Below, piece after piece: positions 60,147 to 64,000 of a DNA stretch of 64,000 nucleotides. The notes under the pieces were generated by a model. That model did no database searches and was not told where the DNA came from. It saw only the letters and a list, made by a program, of their open reading frames with translations. Each line of letters starts with the position of its first letter. The first letter of the stretch is position 1. Source of the stretch: JBCBKL01 sp038521825 (GTDB lineage Bacteria > Pseudomonadota > Alphaproteobacteria > Rhodobacterales > Rhodobacteraceae); NCBI GenBank assembly GCA_038521825.1, contig JBCBKL010000012.1, forward strand, positions 1 to 64,000, written 5' to 3'. The position numbers and the translations under genes are program-made.

Positions 60147-61145
60147 ATGCGCGAAAAGATCATCGTGCCGAACCGGATCGAGCAAGAGATCCTGGCCACT
60201 CTGCGAGAGGCCGGCGAAGTCGTTGCGAACGACAGCATCGAACCTCTGTCTCGCGAGAGGTTGCGCGAAACCTGCGCCGATGCGACCGCACTGATGGCCT
60301 TCATGACGGAAGCGGTGGACCGGCCTTTTCTTGAGGCCTGCCCGCAACTAAAGATTGTGGCAGGGGCGCTGAAAGGGTTTGACAATATCGATGTCGCCGC
60401 CTGTACGGATCATGGCGTGTTGGTCACGATCGTTCCCGATCTGCTGACCGAACCGACGGCAGAACTGACGCTTGGACTGATGATCGCTCTGACCCGGAAC
60501 ATGCGAGACGGCGACGCGCACATGCGGACGGGCACCTACGCTGGATGGCGCGCGCGCTTTTACGGGGGCACCGTGCAGGGCGCTGTGGTCGGCGTGATCG
60601 GCGCAGGGGCTGTCGGGCGCGAAACGCTGCGATTGCTGTCCGGCTTTCGGGGAACGCGACTTTATCACGATGTGTCACCACTGGACCCGACGACGGAAAA
60701 AGCGCTGAGCGCGCGGAAGGCTGCACTGGACGAGATCGTCGGGACTTCGGATTTCGTCGTCCTGGCGGTTCCCTTGACAGAAGCGACGCTTGGGATGGTC
60801 GATGCCGGATTTCTCTCGCGTATGAAACCGGGGGCCTATCTGATCAACCCTGCGCGCGGCAGCCTGGTCGATGAAGCCGCCGTCGCATATGCGCTCGAAA
60901 CCGGCCATCTGGGCGGATACGCCGCCGACACCTATGAGATGGAAGACTGGGCCAGGCCCGACCGTCCACAGCAAGTCCACCCCGCCCTGTTGGCTTCGAA
61001 GAAAGCCGTTCTGACACCGCATATCGGATCGGCTGTGGTTCAGGTGCGGCGCGCCATCGCAGCCTCGGCGGCGGACAGTATTATCACAACACTCAAAGGC
61101 GCGCTGCCCGAGACAGCGCTGAACCCCCAAGTTCTGAAGGGATAA
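60147..61145 (+). CDS. ptxD: Phosphite dehydrogenase (NAD-dependent)
   Basis: A 332-residue member of the D-2-hydroxyacid dehydrogenase superfamily that oxidises phosphite to phosphate with NAD. Every active-site residue known from Pseudomonas stutzeri PtxD falls at the same number: Lys76 (GALKGFDN), Trp134 and Tyr139 (GWRARFYGG), Arg237 (NPARGS), Glu266 (YEMEDWA), His292 and Ser295 (TPHIGSA), and Arg301. The acidic Asp175 after the cofactor fold predicts NAD rather than NADP. The ATG at 60147 follows GGGAGGG. The divergent transporter and downstream LysR gene complete a ptxABCDE set. Confidence 0.95.
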   Translation: MREKIIVPNRIEQEILATLREAGEVVANDSIEPLSRERLRETCADATALMAFMTEAVDRPFLEACPQLKIVAGALKGFDNIDVAACTDHGVLVTIVPDLLTEPTAELTLGLMIALTRNMRDGDAHMRTGTYAGWRARFYGGTVQGAVVGVIGAGAVGRETLRLLSGFRGTRLYHDVSPLDPTTEKALSARKAALDEIVGTSDFVVLAVPLTEATLGMVDAGFLSRMKPGAYLINPARGSLVDEAAVAYALETGHLGGYAADTYEMEDWARPDRPQQVHPALLASKKAVLTPHIGSAVVQVRRAIAASAADSIITTLKGALPETALNPQVLKG

Positions 61146-61150
61146 GTGCG

Positions 61151-62014
61151 ATGCTGAACCTGAGCCTTGTGCGCAGCTTTGTCGGTCTTGTCGAAGCGGG
61201 CAGTTTTCATGGCGCTGCAACCCGTTTGAAGATCGCGCAACCGACACTGTCGCAGCACCTGCGCAAGCTAGAAGAGGATCTGGGCGTTCCACTCATCGAA
61301 CGCAGCCACGCAGGCAGCCGTCCGACGCGGCATGGCGAACGCTTCCTGCCCCACGCACGTCATTTACTGACATCCGCTGCACGCGCGCAGGCCATCGCCC
61401 GCGACGACAGTCTGATCATTGGGTGCAGCGGCAATATTGCGAGCTACTACATGGCCAAGGCGTTCAAAGGGTTTCTCGAAGCGGAGGACTGGCGAGGTCG
61501 GTGGGAAATCACCTCGGCACCCAATCCCCGCATCGCCGAGATGCTACTGAGCCGTGAGATCGACGTAGCGGCAATGGAATGGCCCCTTTCACACCCGGAT
61601 GTGGTGGCAGAGCGGTGGCGCAGTGCAGAGATGATTGTGATCCTGCCCGCCGACCATCCTTGGGCGGGTCGCCGCGAGATCACGGTTGAAGAGTTTCTTA
61701 CACTTGAAATGATCGGGGGGGAAAGCGGATCTGGCACCGGCTCGCTCCTGCGCGATGTGCTGGGCGACAGGGCGGGCGAACTGCACACGCGCGCGAATGT
61801 CGGATCGACCGAGGCCGTCAAACAGGCTGTCATGTCGGGCTTGGGAGCTTCGATCATTCTCGCCGAAGCTGTAACCCATGAAATTGATACCGGCGCACTG
61901 ATCGGTACTTCCATCAAAGGAATGGCGATGAAGAAGACATTCTTCACGGCCCGCCTGAAGACGGTCAGCGACGACGAAATCGCAACAAAGCTGTCCCGTT
62001 TTCTGACCGGCTAG
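61151..62014 (+). CDS. ptxE: LysR family regulator of the phosphite genes
   Basis: A 287-residue LysR protein. The helix-turn-helix is FVGLVEAGSFHGAATRLKIA and QPTLSQHLRKLEEDLGVPLI. The effector domain starts near residue 85. It lies 5 bases after ptxD and is surely cotranscribed with it. In Pseudomonas stutzeri the gene in this place is ptxE. Control of ptxABC and ptxD from the inverted repeat between them is likely but unproven. Confidence 0.9.
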   Translation: MLNLSLVRSFVGLVEAGSFHGAATRLKIAQPTLSQHLRKLEEDLGVPLIERSHAGSRPTRHGERFLPHARHLLTSAARAQAIARDDSLIIGCSGNIASYYMAKAFKGFLEAEDWRGRWEITSAPNPRIAEMLLSREIDVAAMEWPLSHPDVVAERWRSAEMIVILPADHPWAGRREITVEEFLTLEMIGGESGSGTGSLLRDVLGDRAGELHTRANVGSTEAVKQAVMSGLGASIILAEAVTHEIDTGALIGTSIKGMAMKKTFFTARLKTVSDDEIATKLSRFLTG

Positions 62015-62244
62015 GACCGATCCGCTAACTGGCACGCGACTACATTTGCTCTTTGTAATGCAAAGCAATCACTCGGTTGCGGTCAGTCAGCACAGGTCTG
62101 GAGCCGGCCCGTTTCACTGAAGCGGCCATTCATGCAGATCACAGCATTGGTCAAAGTCGGGCTCCATCCAGACAATCAGCAGGGCAGGCTGGCCATGCCC
62201 TGTCTTTAAGTGGGGCTGTGGACGTGGTGTCGGACATCATGTGC

Positions 62245-62279
62245 CCGATCCGCGGTCGATGCTTTCGCCCGCGGACCGG
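62245..62279. terminator. Candidate bidirectional terminator between ptxE and leuA
   Basis: Arms CCGATCCGCGG (62245-62255) and CCGCGGACCGG (62269-62279) make an 11-pair stem with one mismatch or wobble and a 13-base loop. On the plus strand it is followed by GGTTTGTTTTC. It lies 15 bases after the leuA stop and about 230 bases after ptxE, between convergent genes. Confidence 0.5.
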
Positions 62280-62293
62280 GGTTTGTTTTCGCG

Positions 62294-63856
62294 TCAGCTG
62301 ACGTCCTTATAGCTGATTTCGGCCTTGTCCTTGCCGGCTTTCTCGCGCCGCACCAGCAGGCGGTTCAGCGCGTGGACATAGGCTCTGGCGCTCGCGACAA
62401 CGGTGTCTGTATCCGCTGACTGACCCGTCACGATCCGCCCGTCTTCCTCCATCCGCACCGACACGGTGGCCTGTGCGTCGGTGCCTTCAGTCACGGCGTG
62501 CACCTGGTAGAGTTGCAGCCGCGCGTCATGGGGAAAAAGCGCCTTGACCGCGTTGAATGTCGCGTCGACGGGGCCGTCGCCGGTCTGGGTCGTCTGACGG
62601 GTTTCGCCGTCGATCTCCATCGCCAGATCGGCCACTTGGGGCCCTTCGGTGCCGCAGCGAACCGCCAGCTTGACGATCTTCAGCCGCTCCGACTCCGGGT
62701 CGGATGACGTGCGCATCAGCGCGATCAGGTCGTCGTCATAAACTTCCTTCTTGCGGTCGGCGAGTTCCTTGAAGCGGACGAATACGTCCTTAAGCTGGTT
62801 GTCCCCCAGCTCGAACCCCAGCTCTTCCAACTTTGCCCGCAGGGCCGCCCGGCCGGAATGCTTGCCCATAACGAGGTTGGTGGCTGACAGGCCCACATCC
62901 TCGGGGCGCATGATCTCGAACGTTTCCGCGTTCTTGAGCATGCCGTCCTGATGGATGCCGCTTTCATGGGCAAAGGCGTTCTTGCCCACGATGGCCTTGT
63001 TGAATTGCACCGGAAAGCCCGAAACAGACGCGACGCGGCGCGAGATGTTCATGATCTTGGTTGTATCGATGCGCGTGTTGAACGGCATGATGTCATGGCG
63101 TACCTTCATCGCCATCACGACCTCTTCAAGTGCGGTGTTGCCGGCCCGTTCGCCCAGGCCGTTGATCGTGCATTCGATCTGGCGGGCACCTGCCTCGACG
63201 GCGGCCAAGGAGTTTGCCGTCGCCATACCCAGATCATTGTGACAGTGGGTTGCGAATACCACCTCATCCGCGCCGGGGATATCGGCGATCAGCCGTCCGA
63301 TCAGATCGGCGCTTTCGCGTGGGGCGGTATAGCCCACCGTGTCGGGGATGTTGATCGTCGTCGCGCCACACTTGATGGCGATCTCGATCACGCGACGCAG
63401 GTAATCGTATTCGGTCCGCGTGGCATCCATCGGCGACCATTGCACGTTGTCGCAAAGGTTGCGGGCATGGGTTACTGTCTGTTCGATCCGTTCGGCCATC
63501 TGATCCTGATTAAGGTTCGGAATGGCCCGGTGCAGGGGCGAGGTGCCGATGAATGTGTGGATCCGCGGCTGTTTGGCGTGTTTCACGGCCTCCCAGCAGC
63601 GGTCAATATCGCCGAACTGCGCGCGGGCAAGACCGCAGATCACGGCATTTTCTGCCTGTTTCGCGATCTCGCTGACGGCGGCAAAGTCGCCTTCAGAGGC
63701 AATGGGAAAGCCGGCTTCGATGATGTCGACCCCCATCTCATCAAGCAGCTGCGCAATCTCCAGCTTTTCGGCGTGGGTCATGGTTGCGCCCGGGGATTGC
63801 TCGCCATCGCGCAGGGTCGTGTCGAAAATCAACACGCGTTTTGGGTCTTGGGTCAT
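62294..63856 (-). CDS. leuA: 2-isopropylmalate synthase
   Basis: A 520-residue enzyme that condenses acetyl-CoA with 2-oxoisovalerate, the first step of leucine synthesis. The catalytic barrel begins VLIFDTTLRDGEQSPGATMT, and the metal site includes ATHCHNDLGMATANSLAAVE. The C-terminal leucine-sensing domain follows (about residues 400-510). The length matches LeuA of type 1. The leader upstream has a leucine-rich reading frame and a hairpin, so attenuation by leucyl-tRNA is likely in addition to feedback inhibition. Confidence 0.97.
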   Translation of the reverse strand: MTQDPKRVLIFDTTLRDGEQSPGATMTHAEKLEIAQLLDEMGVDIIEAGFPIASEGDFAAVSEIAKQAENAVICGLARAQFGDIDRCWEAVKHAKQPRIHTFIGTSPLHRAIPNLNQDQMAERIEQTVTHARNLCDNVQWSPMDATRTEYDYLRRVIEIAIKCGATTINIPDTVGYTAPRESADLIGRLIADIPGADEVVFATHCHNDLGMATANSLAAVEAGARQIECTINGLGERAGNTALEEVVMAMKVRHDIMPFNTRIDTTKIMNISRRVASVSGFPVQFNKAIVGKNAFAHESGIHQDGMLKNAETFEIMRPEDVGLSATNLVMGKHSGRAALRAKLEELGFELGDNQLKDVFVRFKELADRKKEVYDDDLIALMRTSSDPESERLKIVKLAVRCGTEGPQVADLAMEIDGETRQTTQTGDGPVDATFNAVKALFPHDARLQLYQVHAVTEGTDAQATVSVRMEEDGRIVTGQSADTDTVVASARAYVHALNRLLVRREKAGKDKAEISYKDVS

Positions 63857-63902
63857 CTTTGGTCTCTTTGATCTGTTCCGAAATCCATGGCGCGCAAACC
63901 TA

Positions 63903-63938
63903 CCTCTGAGCGGGCGCGCCCAATGGCACGCTCAGAGG
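63903..63938 (-). promoter_or_regulatory. Hairpin in the leuA leader, candidate attenuator
   Basis: Perfect 10-base arms CCTCTGAGCG and CGCTCAGAGG with a 16-base loop lie about 50 bases before the leuA start. The 5' arm (in RNA) overlaps the stop codon of a leucine-rich leader frame. A classical U-run is missing (only TTT), so the mechanism may be different from textbook attenuation. Confidence 0.55.
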
Positions 63939-63982
63939 CGGATTAGGAGCAGAAGGTCGCGCAGCGCCGCAGGGGCGCCCAA
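63932..63982 (-). CDS. Leucine-rich leader peptide of leuA (candidate leuL)
   Basis: A short frame reads ...ALRDLLLLIRL-stop, with four consecutive leucine codons (CTT, CTG, CTC, CTA, all different) and another leucine before TGA at 63932-63934. From the TTG at 63982 it has 16 residues, but the frame stays open to the window edge, so the true start may lie outside. Its stop is within the 5' arm of the hairpin that follows. Stalling of ribosomes at the leucine codons would change folding. No clear ribosome site is visible for the TTG. Confidence 0.5.
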   Translation of the reverse strand: MGAPAALRDLLLLIRL

Positions 63983-64000
63983 TGGAAGGTTATGCGCGTT

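Noticed and set aside
62951..63871. 306-codon frame antisense to leuA
   Set aside because: Shadow frame; the minus strand carries the unmistakable leuA motifs.
1..64000. tRNA genes, rRNA, IS elements and CRISPR arrays
   Set aside because: I looked in all intergenic gaps on both strands and saw no cloverleaf with CCA-type end, no transposase and no regularly spaced repeats; a covariance-model scan would be needed for certainty.

Overview
The window reads as a stretch of chromosome from an alphaproteobacterium of the order Rhodobacterales (Rhodobacteraceae / Roseobacter group). The grounds are the gene families and their order (rsmI-yraN-gshB, rodA-mrdA-mreD-mreC-mreB, coaBC-dut-moeB, an RpoH2-type sigma factor, a DUF1467 gene beside methylmalonyl-CoA epimerase), high G+C coding bias and dense packing with many 4-base start/stop overlaps. 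No rRNA, tRNA, IS element or CRISPR array was recognised.

Region 1 (1-13.7 kb) is accessory in character. It opens with a tyrosine recombinase whose natural start codon appears to be ATA. A TetR-type regulator follows, divergent from two secreted proteins of unknown function. Then comes a cyanate-use cluster: a PAS/sigma-54 activator (4466-6292, minus) is divergent from a substrate-binding protein, permease, ATPase, DUF1348 protein and cyanase (cynS), with a sigma-54-like promoter and a dyad between them. After it lie an adenylate cyclase/TPR gene split by one in-frame amber codon and about 800 bases with no convincing gene.

Region 2 (13.7-57 kb) is mostly core genome. It holds aspS, a GNAT acetyltransferase, a response regulator, methylmalonyl-CoA epimerase, a CysZ/EI24-like membrane protein, a nitroreductase, a histone-deacetylase-family hydrolase, trpS, a rhomboid-like protein lacking catalytic residues, murJ, aroC, a TPP-riboswitch-led thiBPQ thiamine importer, glnD with a penicillin-binding-protein activator, rsmI-yraN-gshB, a YifB/ComM ATPase, cobU with a histidine phosphatase, an rpoH-type sigma factor with a ChaN-like gene, coaBC-dut-moeB, an M3 peptidase, ghrA and the complete rod-shape operon mreB-mreC-mreD-mrdA-rodA. 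A small accessory insert around 21-22.5 kb carries a leucine-rich-repeat protein and a small membrane protein.

Region 3 (57.4-62 kb) is a phosphite-use island. A PhnCDE-like ABC transporter (here ptxABC) is divergent from a phosphite dehydrogenase (ptxD) with all the catalytic residues of the family, followed by a LysR regulator (ptxE). The window ends with leuA on the minus strand. Upstream of leuA is a short reading frame with four consecutive leucine codons followed at once by a strong hairpin, which looks like a leucine attenuator.
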